From WTFY01 sp011523795 (GTDB lineage: Bacteria > Pseudomonadota > Gammaproteobacteria > UBA4575), in assembly GCA_965207475.1 (NCBI GenBank), contig OZ242278.1, positions 62,001-126,000 of the forward strand: a stretch of DNA of 64,000 nt. The letters are read 5' to 3'. Under the pieces are notes generated by a model, which saw nothing but the letters and a program-made list of their open reading frames with translations, ran no database searches and had not been told where the DNA came from. This document shows positions 1 to 8,231 of this stretch, in pieces; the stretch's first letter is position 1, and each line of letters opens with the position of its first letter. The translations under genes were made by a program, and so were the position numbers.

Positions 1-1
1 T

Positions 2-571
2 GGACACGTTCGCATCAGCATAGACACAACTTTATCTGAAGTTGCCAAGGCAGCCTTGGATGCTGGTGCTACGATTCTGAATGATGTAAGCGCAGGTAGT
101 GAGGATATTAATCTGTTGAAGCTTGCGGCAAAGGCTGATGTGCCAGTTTGTCTGATGCACATGTTGGGAGAACCTAAAACCATGCAAGATAATCCTGTGT
201 ATGAAAATGTTACGAAGGAAGTTGCTGATGTCCTTTTGGCCAGGGCCAAGAAAGCAGAGTCGTTGGGTGTGAATAGTGCAAACATCATTCTTGATCCAGG
301 TATCGGCTTTGGCAAACGTACACAGCATAACCTTGAGCTGTTAAGAGATCTGAAAGAATTAACAGGATTAGGTTATCCGATAATGCTTGGCACAAGCCGT
401 AAACGGTTTATGGGTGAGATTTCGAGACAGAATAATCCAAGGGCTAGAATGCCAGCGACATGTGCGACTTCTGCACTAGGTGTACTTGCAGGGGTGAAGA
501 TTTTTCGTGTGCATGATGTTTGGCAAAACCGTCAGGCAGTCGATGTCGCTTGGGCTGTCATGACAGCTTAA
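2..571 (+). CDS. folP: Dihydropteroate synthase, 3' part (cut by window edge)
   Basis: The product joins 6-hydroxymethyl-dihydropterin diphosphate to p-aminobenzoate to give dihydropteroate in the cytosolic folate pathway. The reading frame is open from base 2, so the N terminus lies outside the window. Visible DHPS motifs are SIDTTLSEVAKAAL with DAGATILNDVSA after it, MHMLGEPKTMQ (pterin/sulfa loop), DPGIGFGKRTQHN and GTSRKRFMG near the C terminus, where the Ser-Arg-Lys-Arg segment binds phosphate and pABA. This is the ordinary folate enzyme. A second, divergent DHPS-like gene at 40473-41897 sits among methanopterin genes, so the organism appears to run both cofactor pathways. The partner is on the upstream side, not visible. 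Confidence 0.93.
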   Translation, partial: GHVRISIDTTLSEVAKAALDAGATILNDVSAGSEDINLLKLAAKADVPVCLMHMLGEPKTMQDNPVYENVTKEVADVLLARAKKAESLGVNSANIILDPGIGFGKRTQHNLELLRDLKELTGLGYPIMLGTSRKRFMGEISRQNNPRARMPATCATSALGVLAGVKIFRVHDVWQNRQAVDVAWAVMTA

Positions 572-608
572 GGTATGTATGCGCCAGATTAAGACCAAAT
601 TACGTGGA

Positions 609-1163
609 TTAATGGAAGTTGTTTGCGGAATTTGTTCGGCCATCAAGTATTTCCGCGTTCCAATTACATTCTGGATTTGAAATGGCCTTAGTGCAATGAA
701 AGATAGTGGAGATCATGCCCCAGATCAATCCAATCACAACTCCTGCATCAAGTAAGCCCTTCCATGGTTGGGGAATGTAACGAAATAGAAGAATAAATAC
801 TATGATCATGATAGTTAAAGTAATAGTAGTAAAGACGCGCTTTGCTGGAGCGTGGAAATAACCCATGCAGAAAAATGGTGCAAAGATACACTGAACTGGT
901 GTGCTGTTTGCTAGCAGGTATTTGGTTCGTGCAGCAAAACGCGGAGAAAAGTTTTTTTGAAACCCTTTATACCCTTCACTATGTGCCATGAACCCGGTGA
1001 ATCCAATGAGCACCAACCAGTGCATCCAGTTCAGATGCATCTGCAAGGACTCGAGTGTATAAGTGGATAATTTCCAGATGGAAAATCCAAGTAAAACTAA
1101 CAGGCCAGAAATGCTCCATCCCGCTGCAATCACACCTAGAGCAGTAACAGGTCTTTCATTCAT
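609..1163 (-). CDS. Hypothetical multi-pass membrane protein
   Basis: This is a 184-residue protein with about five hydrophobic segments: roughly residues 7-27, 45-62, 86-103, 112-130 and 138-155. The segment GFMAHSEGYKGFQKNFSPRF between helices 2 and 3 looks like a conserved signature of an uncharacterised proteobacterial inner-membrane family, but I cannot name a function. It is transcribed away from the EGKCG peptide gene and toward folP, with 38 bases between the two stop codons. No neighbouring gene suggests a partner. The ORF is long and its composition is consistent with a real membrane protein. Confidence 0.65.
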   Translation of the reverse strand: MNERPVTALGVIAAGWSISGLLVLLGFSIWKLSTYTLESLQMHLNWMHWLVLIGFTGFMAHSEGYKGFQKNFSPRFAARTKYLLANSTPVQCIFAPFFCMGYFHAPAKRVFTTITLTIMIIVFILLFRYIPQPWKGLLDAGVVIGLIWGMISTIFHCTKAISNPECNWNAEILDGRTNSANNFH

Positions 1164-1567
1164 TGTGTCTAAGAACAGATCAGGTGTAAGGGTGTGTACT
1201 GATAGCTACTTCTATCAGATATTCGAATGGGAGCCTGCGTTTTTCTTGTACATAATTTTGAGCTATGTAAGATCAGTAACAGTCGTGGGTTTTGACAACT
1301 ATTAGGAACTGGCCTGTCGATTCCTTTGTTTGCGCGCATGGGATAATCATATCTGCATGAATGCTATTTTCATACTGTGTGAAACTTGACTGACAGATTG
1401 ATGTAAAGATTGAAAGGGTCTTACTCTAAATCTCGCGCTTAGTTTACCTGACTGGATTGCATATGGTAACTTTACCGAATTAAGGACAACTGGCTTAAGC
1501 AATTTTCTCCCTACAAAATTATGTTTCTTATGAATCGACTGAAACCCAGAAAATATAGGAGTGTATT
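1164..1567. other. 404-base divergent intergenic region
   Basis: This AT-rich stretch separates the divergent membrane protein and the EGKCG-peptide gene and must hold both promoters. I see no convincing -35/-10 pair. The only clear element is a Shine-Dalgarno AGGAG at 1557-1561, six bases before the ATG at 1568. Confidence 0.5.
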
Positions 1568-1924
1568 ATGAAAACTAAACCCGAAATGAAGCCGCTCGTG
1601 GTAGCAGTAGGTACTGTCTTGGCTACAAGCGCATTTGGTATCTCTACAGCAAGTGCGGATCAGAATCTGTTTCAAATGACAGAACTCTCTTCTGGCTACA
1701 TGGTTGCAGACAGTCATGGTGCAGGCGAGGGTAAGTCTGAAGAGGGTAAATGTGGTGAAGGCAAGTGTGGTGAAGGCAAGTGTGGAGAGGACAAGTCTGA
1801 AGAGGACAAGTCTGAAGAGGGTAAATGTGGCGAAGGCAAGTGTGGCGAAGGCAAGTGTGGAGAGAGCAAGTCTGAAGAGGGTAAATGTGGCGAAGGCAAG
1901 TGTGGCGAAGATAAATCTGAATAA
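1568..1924 (+). CDS. Secreted EGKCG-repeat peptide, HvfA-like (MNIO/DUF692 substrate type)
   Basis: This 118-residue precursor has a Sec signal peptide (likely cut after SASTASA-like residues near 30, before DQNLF). A conserved linker LSSGYMVADSHG follows, and then a tail of about 65 residues made of EGKCG units separated by KSEE/DKSEE spacers. Eight EGKCG motifs occur in groups of 3, 3 and 2, and these hold the only cysteines. The linker plus EGKCG array is the layout of HvfA-type peptides. In characterised members a DUF692 multinuclear iron oxidase with a DUF2063 partner modifies the EGKCG cysteines, and the product binds copper. No DUF692 or DUF2063 gene lies within this window on either side, so this copy looks like an orphan. 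The start has a good AGGAG and a terminator follows, so it is likely a single-gene transcript. Confidence 0.85.
   Translation: MKTKPEMKPLVVAVGTVLATSAFGISTASADQNLFQMTELSSGYMVADSHGAGEGKSEEGKCGEGKCGEGKCGEDKSEEDKSEEGKCGEGKCGEGKCGESKSEEGKCGEGKCGEDKSE
1727..1921 (+). repeat. In-frame 15-base tandem repeats encoding EGKCG
   Basis: The units are near-identical 15-mers of the type GGCAAGTGTGGCGAA, interrupted by AAGTCTGAAGAG spacers. Larger blocks of three units plus spacer are themselves repeated, which points to growth and shrinkage by slippage or unequal recombination. The number of units is likely variable between strains. Confidence 0.85.
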
Positions 1925-1969
1925 GGCTGAAGCAAGCTGAAGTCAATTTTCAGATTATCACGTAGCTTA

Positions 1970-2004
1970 GTAGAAACGGCGAACATAAAGTTCGCCGTTT
2001 CTAC
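1970..2004 (+). terminator. Strong hairpin after the EGKCG peptide gene
   Basis: There is a perfect 15-bp inverted repeat (GTAGAAACGGCGAAC and its complement) around a 5-base loop, 45 bases after the stop codon. The T-run after it is weak, so it may act as a terminator or as a 3' stabilising stem. Confidence 0.7.
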
Positions 2005-2102
2005 ATTTCAAACAGTAAGTACAGCAGTTGATGGCAATTGTGGCCTAGCGATTCACTAGCAGTGAGATAGGTTCATTATCGTTAGATGTGTACGAGGTTA
2101 GC

Positions 2103-2978
2103 ATGGCGGCAATTCTAATTGATGGTAAGACAATTGCTACAGAAATCAAACTTGAAGTTAAAGATCTAGTCAGCAAGCTGCGCTCTCAGGGTGTTCACCC
2201 TTGTTTGGCTGTGATTTTGGTTGGAACTGACCCAGCTTCTCATGCCTATGTTAGTGCCAAGCGCCGGATGAGCCAGGAAGTCGGTATTCGATTGATTCAG
2301 CATAATCTACTACAGGGAATTTCGGAGCTTGAATTAATCAGATTAATACATTCGTTAAATGCTGATTCTGAAGTGCATGGCATTTTAGTCCAGCTACCTT
2401 TACCTGCACATATTGAAGAACACAATGTTATTGAAGCGATATCACCTGCAAAAGACGTTGATGGATTCCACCCGTGCAACGTCGGCTGCCTAGTAACCGG
2501 GTTGGACACTTTAATTTCTTGCACACCCCATGCAGTGTCTCAGCTGATGACTAGAAGCGGAATATCAACAAGTGGTAAACACACAGTGATTGTTGGTCGA
2601 AGTAATATAGTAGGCAAACCCCTCATGAATCTGCTGGTACAAAAAACCGTAGGAGGCAACTCGACAGTGACGGTATGCCATTCCGGAACCAAAAACATAA
2701 AAAACTTTACTGTACAGGCAGATATTTTGATCGTAGCAATCGGGAAAGCCAGGCTAGTGTCGGCAGACATGATCAAGCCTGGAGCAGTTGTTATCGATGT
2801 AGGGATTAACCGCGTTGAAGAAAACGGTAAGACCCGGCTAATTGGAGATGTGGATTTTGATCATGCGAGGAATGTTGCTTCAATGATCACACCTGTGCCA
2901 GGTGGCGTTGGTCCAATGACTGTTGCCATGTTGATGAAAAATGTAGTTAAGGCGGCCACCTGGTCTATCCGAACATGA
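2103..2978 (+). CDS. folD: Bifunctional methylene-THF dehydrogenase / methenyl-THF cyclohydrolase
   Basis: FolD interconverts methylene-, methenyl- and 10-formyl-tetrahydrofolate with NADP(H) in the cytosol. The 291-residue product has the expected family length. The catalytic region reads DPASHAYVSAKRR (Tyr and Lys of the YxxxK site), followed by VQLPLPAHI, KDVDGFHP, the nucleotide-binding VGRSNIVGKPL, and the C-terminal PGGVGPMTVAML signature. I chose the ATG at 2103 rather than the in-frame GTG at 2088 because a GAGG at 2093-2096 is well placed and the family begins MAAILIDGK. It gives the cell a folate C1 branch beside the H4MPT branch encoded further right. Confidence 0.95.
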   Translation: MAAILIDGKTIATEIKLEVKDLVSKLRSQGVHPCLAVILVGTDPASHAYVSAKRRMSQEVGIRLIQHNLLQGISELELIRLIHSLNADSEVHGILVQLPLPAHIEEHNVIEAISPAKDVDGFHPCNVGCLVTGLDTLISCTPHAVSQLMTRSGISTSGKHTVIVGRSNIVGKPLMNLLVQKTVGGNSTVTVCHSGTKNIKNFTVQADILIVAIGKARLVSADMIKPGAVVIDVGINRVEENGKTRLIGDVDFDHARNVASMITPVPGGVGPMTVAMLMKNVVKAATWSIRT

Positions 2979-3212
2979 TCCTGACAAGCATCTTCAATGA
3001 AACTGCGGTTGATAATATTTGAAAGGGGTAAGCGGATTGATCAAAAAATGGCGGTTGAGGTAGTCTGACTGAGATGCTGCAATTCTGGGTAGTACGGTGC
3101 AATCGTTGGCAATTTTAGGGCTTTGTCTGCTGGATTCAAATGTGGCATAAGCACACATACGATATAGAGTGGTATAGTGCGAATACATTGGTATTTTTAA
3201 GGGGCGGCTGAT

Positions 3213-3599
3213 ATGTCTAAGTGGCGTGATATCAAATCCGAACAGACCTATTCAGAGGAACAAATAAAAGAAAGACTTTCTGAGGAGCTTCCTGCCTGGT
3301 ATTACGAAAATGGTTGGATTCGTAGAAAATACAGGACTCACGGTTGGAAGGGAACTCTAATGGTCGTGAATACTATAGGGCATTTGGCGGAGGCTGCGTT
3401 TCATCACCCGGACCTTACAGTGTCTTATGCGTTCGTAATTTGCAAACTTATGAATCATGCAGCTAAGGGCGTTACTAATAAGGACTTTGAACTAGCTAAG
3501 AAAATCGAAGAGATAGTCATGTGGCAGCCTAGTGCAGATACTGGGGATTTAGAGGGCACTCCTTCGGACCCACGATTTGCATACATCCAGTACAAGTGA
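3213..3599 (+). CDS. Pterin-4a-carbinolamine dehydratase-like protein
   Basis: The 128-residue product carries the PCD/DCoH signature in its middle: AEAAFHHPDLTVSY, then KLMNHAAKGVTNKDFELAKK, which aligns with the E/A-x-x-x-HHP...TH..GG(V/I)T..D..LA pattern, with both histidines of the catalytic site present. Classical members dehydrate 4a-hydroxy-tetrahydropterin. PCD-like proteins also occur in methanopterin-type C1 gene sets of methylotrophs, where the role is not settled. An N-terminal extension (WRDIKSEQTYSEEQIKERL) and a C-terminal tail of about 25 residues make it longer than the minimal enzyme. It converges on the SCO gene downstream. No phenylalanine hydroxylase is seen nearby, so a role in pterin chemistry linked to H4MPT is inferred. 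Confidence 0.8.
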   Translation: MSKWRDIKSEQTYSEEQIKERLSEELPAWYYENGWIRRKYRTHGWKGTLMVVNTIGHLAEAAFHHPDLTVSYAFVICKLMNHAAKGVTNKDFELAKKIEEIVMWQPSADTGDLEGTPSDPRFAYIQYK

Positions 3600-3606
3600 T
3601 AAATGG

Positions 3607-4182
3607 CTAATGATGCTGTGTGCTTGGTATCAGGGTCTCTATATTTTTCAGGAGAACCTGCAGGGGTGTACCGTAAGGAAGAATACTCGCTACCTTGCCG
3701 TCTGTGTCGATGACGTACAAGTTGGAAGTGTGGTCGATGGAATATGGAGCCTCTGGCAAATTTTCGCCACGGGTGTAATAAAAGCCACCAAACTGCTTGA
3801 CAACGGTGTCAATTTCCTTGGTCGAACCGGTCAATCCAATAAATCGGTTTCCAAAGTATTCAAGGTAGTTTGCCAGCGTTTCAGGAGTGTCGCGTTCAGG
3901 GTCAACAGAAATAAACAGTGGTTGTACATGAGATGCTCTTTTACCTAATTGGGTTAACACACTTTTGATAGTGCTCATTGTGTGAGGGCAGACATCTGGA
4001 CAGTTGGTAAAACCAAAAAATAATAGAACTACTTGGCCTTTTGAGCTTGACAGTGTGTAGGGTTCGTTCCAGTGTGTCGTAAGTTTAAAATTTCCGCCTA
4101 AATTCCTGTTTTCTGCTGAGCCACTGGCGATACAAAGTGCTAATACAAAAAATAAATAAATTCTAAGGAAATAATGCGACAT
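3607..4182 (-). CDS. SCO1/SenC family copper chaperone
   Basis: This is a 191-residue exported protein with an N-terminal signal (hydrophobic residues 5-22, ending near SGSA). The thioredoxin-like SCO fold shows the copper ligands CPDVCP in GFTNCPDVCPHT and the distal histidine in SIDHTSNLYVID. SCO proteins insert copper into CuA sites or act as thiol reductases in the periplasm. It is divergent from mtoX, with about 300 bases between them. SCO genes accompany methanethiol oxidase genes in known mto loci, so it probably serves metal loading of MtoX or of cytochrome oxidase. A second, different SCO lies at 5965-6711. Confidence 0.9.
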   Translation of the reverse strand: MSHYFLRIYLFFVLALCIASGSAENRNLGGNFKLTTHWNEPYTLSSSKGQVVLLFFGFTNCPDVCPHTMSTIKSVLTQLGKRASHVQPLFISVDPERDTPETLANYLEYFGNRFIGLTGSTKEIDTVVKQFGGFYYTRGENLPEAPYSIDHTSNLYVIDTDGKVASILPYGTPLQVLLKNIETLIPSTQHH

Positions 4183-4488
4183 TTTTTTAAAAACTGTTAC
4201 GGGTTTAGGTCAGTTTTGTTTGTCCTGTATGCAGTTACATGCCTAAAGCCGGGTATGCGAATTGTTGAATTTGTAGCCGGTAGCTGTTGTTCTTGCAAGA
4301 TAATTCAGAGCTGACAGGTTGCGAGCTGCAGCTACTTTCCGGTACATGTCGAGTTGAAACAAAACTAGGGATATTGGACGATACAGCCTTGAATCGAATA
4401 CTGGATACGGCATAATGCACGGTAGAGCTTTTCATAGGGTCTAGGTTATAGTTTCAATCAACAAAAATGATACAGGAGTCCTGTAGTT
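4183..4488. other. 306-base divergent promoter region of sco and mtoX
   Basis: There is no gene here. It contains a plausible sigma70-like promoter for mtoX (separate entry) and a good Shine-Dalgarno CAGGAG at 4473-4478. Confidence 0.5.
4389..4416 (+). promoter_or_regulatory. Putative sigma70 promoter of mtoX
   Basis: TTGAAT (4389-4394) and CATAAT (4411-4416) are separated by 16 bases. This would give a leader of about 65 bases before the mtoX ATG at 4489. It is a visual match only. Confidence 0.35.
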
Positions 4489-5865
4489 ATGAAAATTATG
4501 GCAAAAATAAAAGCTAAGTGGATGCAAGGTAGTCTTGCGCTTGTTGGGGCGATACTTGCATCTACAATTGGCTTCCACACTACTGCCATGGCTGATGAGA
4601 CTTGTATGTCTCCTTATATGGCTAAGATTGTCGGCCAAGAAGATTATGTATATGTTTGGACACTGGGTGTAGAAGGGCTTGGCGATGAGCAGGATAAGCT
4701 TGTTACAATATCCGTCAACCCAAACTCTGTTAACTATGGAAAAGTAGTCAATGTACTTTCTGTAGGGGGTCGGAATGAAGCACATCACTCCGGCTTGACG
4801 GATGATCGACGTTATCTGTTTGCAGGTGGTTTAGACAGTAACAAAATCTTTATCTTTGATGTCCACACCAATCCCAGTAAACCAACCCTGCATAAGGTAA
4901 TTACTGATTTTGTAGAGAAAACTGGTGGCATGGTAGGTCCGCATACAATGTATGCCTTGCCTGGCCGCATCATTGTCAGCGCTTTATCCAATAATGTTGA
5001 TCATGGTGGTAGGACCGGACTTGCCGAGTTCACGAATGAGGGTGAATTCGTAGCTGCCCATTGGATGCCGACAGACGAAAATATGCGCGGTGCCAAGAAG
5101 GTCGGGAATATTGCAGACGGATATGGATATGATGTACGTGTATTGCCACGCAGAAACATAATGGTTACTTCCTCATTTACTGGATGGTCCAATTACATGA
5201 TGGATTTCAGCAAGATGCTGGCCGATGCAGAAGCCATGAAGCGCTTCGGCAATACCGTTGTCGTCTGGGATCTACATACTCGCAAACCAAAGAAAGTGTT
5301 TGAAGTACCTGGCGCACCATTAGAGATTCGTTGTGCATGGGGCTCACGCAACAACTACTGTCTCACTACCACGGCATTGACTTCGCAAATTTGGTTGATT
5401 TATGAAGACGATTCGGGTGAATGGCAAGCCAAAGCTGTAGGGGATATTGGTGATCCTTCTAAGGTGCCCCTGCCGGTGGATATCTCAATTACTGCAGATG
5501 ACCAAGGTCTTTGGGTACAAACCTTCATGGATGGCAAGACTCGATATTTTGACATTTCGGACCCATTTAATCCGAAACAGATATATGAACATGTGATTGG
5601 TTCACAAGTGAATATGATTTCTCAGAGCTGGGATGGCAAGCGAACCTACTTCACATCTTCGTTGCTTGGTAACTGGGATAAAACAGGCGAATCTGATGAA
5701 CAGTTTTTCAAGTTGTTCAAGTGGAACGGTGAGGAACTTGTGCATGAGTTCACAGTGGATTTCTATGCACTGAAACTTGGGCGAGCCCATCAGATGCGAT
5801 TTGGCGCCTATTCACTCTATTCACAAAAATCGAACTCCACAGGCACGCTGCTGTCTCAAAGGTAG
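4489..5865 (+). CDS. mtoX: Methanethiol oxidase (selenium-binding protein 56 family)
   Basis: The 458-residue product belongs to the SBP56 family, of which bacterial MtoX is a periplasmic copper-dependent methanethiol oxidase giving formaldehyde, sulfide and H2O2. A signal peptide covers roughly residues 1-35 (Lys-rich start, hydrophobic core, ending TTAMA before DETCMSPYM). Family segments include GGRNEAHHSGLTDDRRYLFA, MVGPHTMYALPG, VLPRRNIMVTSSFTGWSN and GRAHQMRFGAYS at the C terminus. The neighbours match the reported mto gene order of mtoX, SCO and mauG, which makes this identification stronger than a bare SBP56 call. Its formaldehyde would feed Fae and H4MPT enzymes encoded in the same window. 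An intrinsic terminator follows directly, so mtoX can be expressed in excess of the downstream genes. Confidence 0.9.
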   Translation: MKIMAKIKAKWMQGSLALVGAILASTIGFHTTAMADETCMSPYMAKIVGQEDYVYVWTLGVEGLGDEQDKLVTISVNPNSVNYGKVVNVLSVGGRNEAHHSGLTDDRRYLFAGGLDSNKIFIFDVHTNPSKPTLHKVITDFVEKTGGMVGPHTMYALPGRIIVSALSNNVDHGGRTGLAEFTNEGEFVAAHWMPTDENMRGAKKVGNIADGYGYDVRVLPRRNIMVTSSFTGWSNYMMDFSKMLADAEAMKRFGNTVVVWDLHTRKPKKVFEVPGAPLEIRCAWGSRNNYCLTTTALTSQIWLIYEDDSGEWQAKAVGDIGDPSKVPLPVDISITADDQGLWVQTFMDGKTRYFDISDPFNPKQIYEHVIGSQVNMISQSWDGKRTYFTSSLLGNWDKTGESDEQFFKLFKWNGEELVHEFTVDFYALKLGRAHQMRFGAYSLYSQKSNSTGTLLSQR

Positions 5866-5911
5866 CAAGCGCATTGCTTTTGCTAGGGCGCTAATACGCG
5901 CATAAATGTGG

Positions 5912-5945
5912 AACAAGGCCGCCTGCGGGCGGCCTTGTTGTTTTT
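5912..5945 (+). terminator. Intrinsic terminator after mtoX
   Basis: A GC-rich perfect stem (CAAGGCCGCC, with AA extending it) and a 4-base loop are followed by GTTTTTG. It sits between mtoX and the second SCO gene and would attenuate read-through into sco-mauG. Confidence 0.85.
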
Positions 5946-5964
5946 GAGGGGTTAATTGCGGCTA

Positions 5965-6711
5965 ATGAGAAAAGTGTTCAGATACTTGATGCTGTGCGGA
6001 GTTATCTTTCTCGGAACGAGTTGTGATCAATCACCCGAGCATGACTCTTATCTCCCTGGTTCTCATGCAGCCCTTTCACAAGTTAGAGTAATTGCAGATG
6101 GATGGAAGCCTGATTTGCCTTATGAAGTACCTGAACCGGGAACTTATGACTTGCCAAGGATTCGGGCAGCTGGAGGTGGAAAGGTACTTGGCCCGGATGG
6201 GAATGAGCTGGAACTTGGGAATCTTATGGGTGATAAGATCGTCCTGCTGACGTTCATATATAGTAGCTGTAGAGATTTGAACGGTTGTCCTTTAGCTACA
6301 GCTGTATTCTACAAGGTGAAAGAACGGTTCAGGCATGATCTGGAACTTGCAGATAAGGTGCGTCTGATTAGCGTAAGCTTTGACCCTGAACACGACACAC
6401 CAGAAGTTATGAAATTATATGGTAAAGGGTTTGAAGAGGGTGACCCACAATGGATGTTTCTGACCACAGCTTCCGAAAATATTTTGGGACCCATTATCAG
6501 CCACTATGGGCAGATGGTGATCAAGGAATATGATGAAAATGGTGAGTACAAAGGAACAATGGCACATGTTTTACGTGCATTTCTTATAGACATGTCAAAA
6601 AATATTAGACAGGAATACAGCGTTTCGTTTTTGCATGACCAATTGGTTACAGCAGATATCAAAACGCTGCTTATTGAGCAAGGAGTATTAACTGCGCATA
6701 CAGACTCGTGA
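5965..6711 (+). CDS. SCO-family lipoprotein of the mto locus
   Basis: This is a 248-residue lipoprotein: the signal ends in the lipobox LGTSC and acylation is expected on that cysteine (about residue 21). The SCO fold shows YSSCRDLNGCPLATAV, where two cysteines are separated by five residues instead of the three in CPDVCP, and a distal histidine in MAHVLRAFLID. The variant spacing suggests a distinct SCO subgroup. Its stop overlaps the start of the MauG-like gene, so the two are translationally coupled. The ATG at 5965 gives the best lipoprotein signal; an in-frame TTG at 5956 lies closer to the AGGGG at 5947-5951, so the exact start is uncertain. The likely job is copper or redox maturation of MtoX. 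Confidence 0.87.
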   Translation: MRKVFRYLMLCGVIFLGTSCDQSPEHDSYLPGSHAALSQVRVIADGWKPDLPYEVPEPGTYDLPRIRAAGGGKVLGPDGNELELGNLMGDKIVLLTFIYSSCRDLNGCPLATAVFYKVKERFRHDLELADKVRLISVSFDPEHDTPEVMKLYGKGFEEGDPQWMFLTTASENILGPIISHYGQMVIKEYDENGEYKGTMAHVLRAFLIDMSKNIRQEYSVSFLHDQLVTADIKTLLIEQGVLTAHTDS

Positions 6712-8060
6712 TGCAATTAATTAAAAGGTCAACTCTGAATTTCAATTTCCAGACCGTATTTAGTGTAACTTTCCTTGCTCTTGTACTGTTAGCCTCAGAT
6801 GATGTTCTTGCCGACTTGAATGAGTCAGCAGATCATGCGGTATTTGGTCCAGGGGATAACAAAGAGGGTTATGAGTCGGCAGATTACCGGACCAATTCTC
6901 TGGACCTGAAAAAGCGTTTAGGGAAGGAAGCTAATCTGATAGATTTTGTAAATAACCCACCGTTGGGACTACCACCCGTTCCCATACCAGAAGACAACCC
7001 CATGACGATTGAAAAAATCAAATTGGGAAGAAAGATGTTCTTCGATCGCCGTCTTTCTATCAATGACACTTTTTCTTGTGCAATTTGCCATATTCCTGAG
7101 CAGGGTTTTACGAATAATGAGATTCAGACAGCTGTAGGCGTAGAAGGGCGCACAGTAAAGCGTAATTCGCCTACTATTTACAATTCCGCTTATCTGGAGA
7201 AGATTTTCCATGATGGGCGCGAATCTACTCTAGAGCAGCAAGTTTGGTCACCATTACTAGCCAGGAATGAGATGGCTAACCCATCCATCGGGTATGTAAT
7301 TAGCAAGCTCAGGGCAATTCGTGAATATGATGGTCTGTTTGAAGGAGCTTTTCAGGGTCGTGGGCCGACCATGGAAACGATAGGTATGGCATTTGCTAAT
7401 TATCAGCGAACGCTGAATGCGGCTGATTCACCCTTTGATCGCTGGTATTACGGCAAAGATGAGGACGCAGTCAGTGAACAGGTAAAGCGTGGGTTTGAAG
7501 TGTTCATGGGCAAGGGTGGCTGTAGTGCATGTCATGTCTTCAACAAGAAATATGCCTTGTTTAGTGATAACCTTTTGCATAATACCGGGGTAGGATTCCA
7601 GGAATCCATGGGTATAGAACCTAAGACCAGAAGAGTGCAGCTGGCCCCTGGTGTATACACGCATCTGGATACGAGCGTAATAAAGTCTGTATCAAGACCC
7701 AAGGAAAATGATCTGGGTTTGTATGAGGTTACTGAAAATCCAAATGACCGATGGAAGTACCGTACACCTTCCTTACGAAATGTTTCTTTAACTGCGCCAT
7801 ACATGCATAACGGTTCACTGTTGACCCTGCATGATGTTATGGCCTTCTACAATGATGGAGGCGTACCAAACGAGTTACTCAGTCCCTTGATTCGGCCATT
7901 GAATCTGACTGATACTGAAATAGATGAATTGGTGTCGTTTCTGGAATCCTTGACAGGCAATAATGTCAATGTTTTGGTAAAGGATGCATTCGCCGCACCT
8001 ATTGGTGATATCAGTCCTGATGATCCCAATTGGGCCCATGAGAATCAACTGAAATTCTAA
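6711..8060 (+). CDS. MauG-like dihaem cytochrome c peroxidase family protein
   Basis: The 449-residue periplasmic protein has an N-terminal signal (core FSVTFLALVLLAS, ending VLADL). Two c-type haem sites are visible, CAICH in DTFSCAICHIPEQGF and CSACH in GGCSACHVFN. The family segments FHDGRESTLEQQ and APYMHNGSLLTLHDVMAFYN are also present. CCP/MauG proteins use peroxide either to detoxify it or to build protein-derived cofactors. In mto loci the mauG gene is proposed to mature MtoX or to handle its H2O2 product; which applies here is open. It is coupled to the SCO lipoprotein (the stop and ATG share bases). Haem attachment would need the Ccm system encoded at 61394-64000. Confidence 0.9.
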   Translation: MQLIKRSTLNFNFQTVFSVTFLALVLLASDDVLADLNESADHAVFGPGDNKEGYESADYRTNSLDLKKRLGKEANLIDFVNNPPLGLPPVPIPEDNPMTIEKIKLGRKMFFDRRLSINDTFSCAICHIPEQGFTNNEIQTAVGVEGRTVKRNSPTIYNSAYLEKIFHDGRESTLEQQVWSPLLARNEMANPSIGYVISKLRAIREYDGLFEGAFQGRGPTMETIGMAFANYQRTLNAADSPFDRWYYGKDEDAVSEQVKRGFEVFMGKGGCSACHVFNKKYALFSDNLLHNTGVGFQESMGIEPKTRRVQLAPGVYTHLDTSVIKSVSRPKENDLGLYEVTENPNDRWKYRTPSLRNVSLTAPYMHNGSLLTLHDVMAFYNDGGVPNELLSPLIRPLNLTDTEIDELVSFLESLTGNNVNVLVKDAFAAPIGDISPDDPNWAHENQLKF

Positions 8061-8231
8061 TTCATATGTGTATGTTGCACATTCATTGCGTGGATGTTTG
8101 GGTTTGCCATGTCGCCCAGGTTTTCGGGGAAATTATAGACAACTGTAAATCCTGTCCACAAACATTGGATAGAAATCATGGCACTACATAAGCCTGATTG
8201 AGGGGTTAGAATGGCTTCCTGACAAGCTAGT

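Noticed and set aside
1727..1921. Regular repeat array resembling a CRISPR at first sight
   Set aside because: Units are 15 bases, in frame, contiguous, without unique spacers, and inside a protein gene. No cas genes are present.
1644..1986. Two long minus-strand frames opposite the EGKCG gene, rich in Leu/His/Pro/Ser
   Set aside because: They are mirror translations of the 15-base repeat; periodic DNA gives open frames in several phases. The plus frame alone has a signal peptide, ribosome site and known motif.
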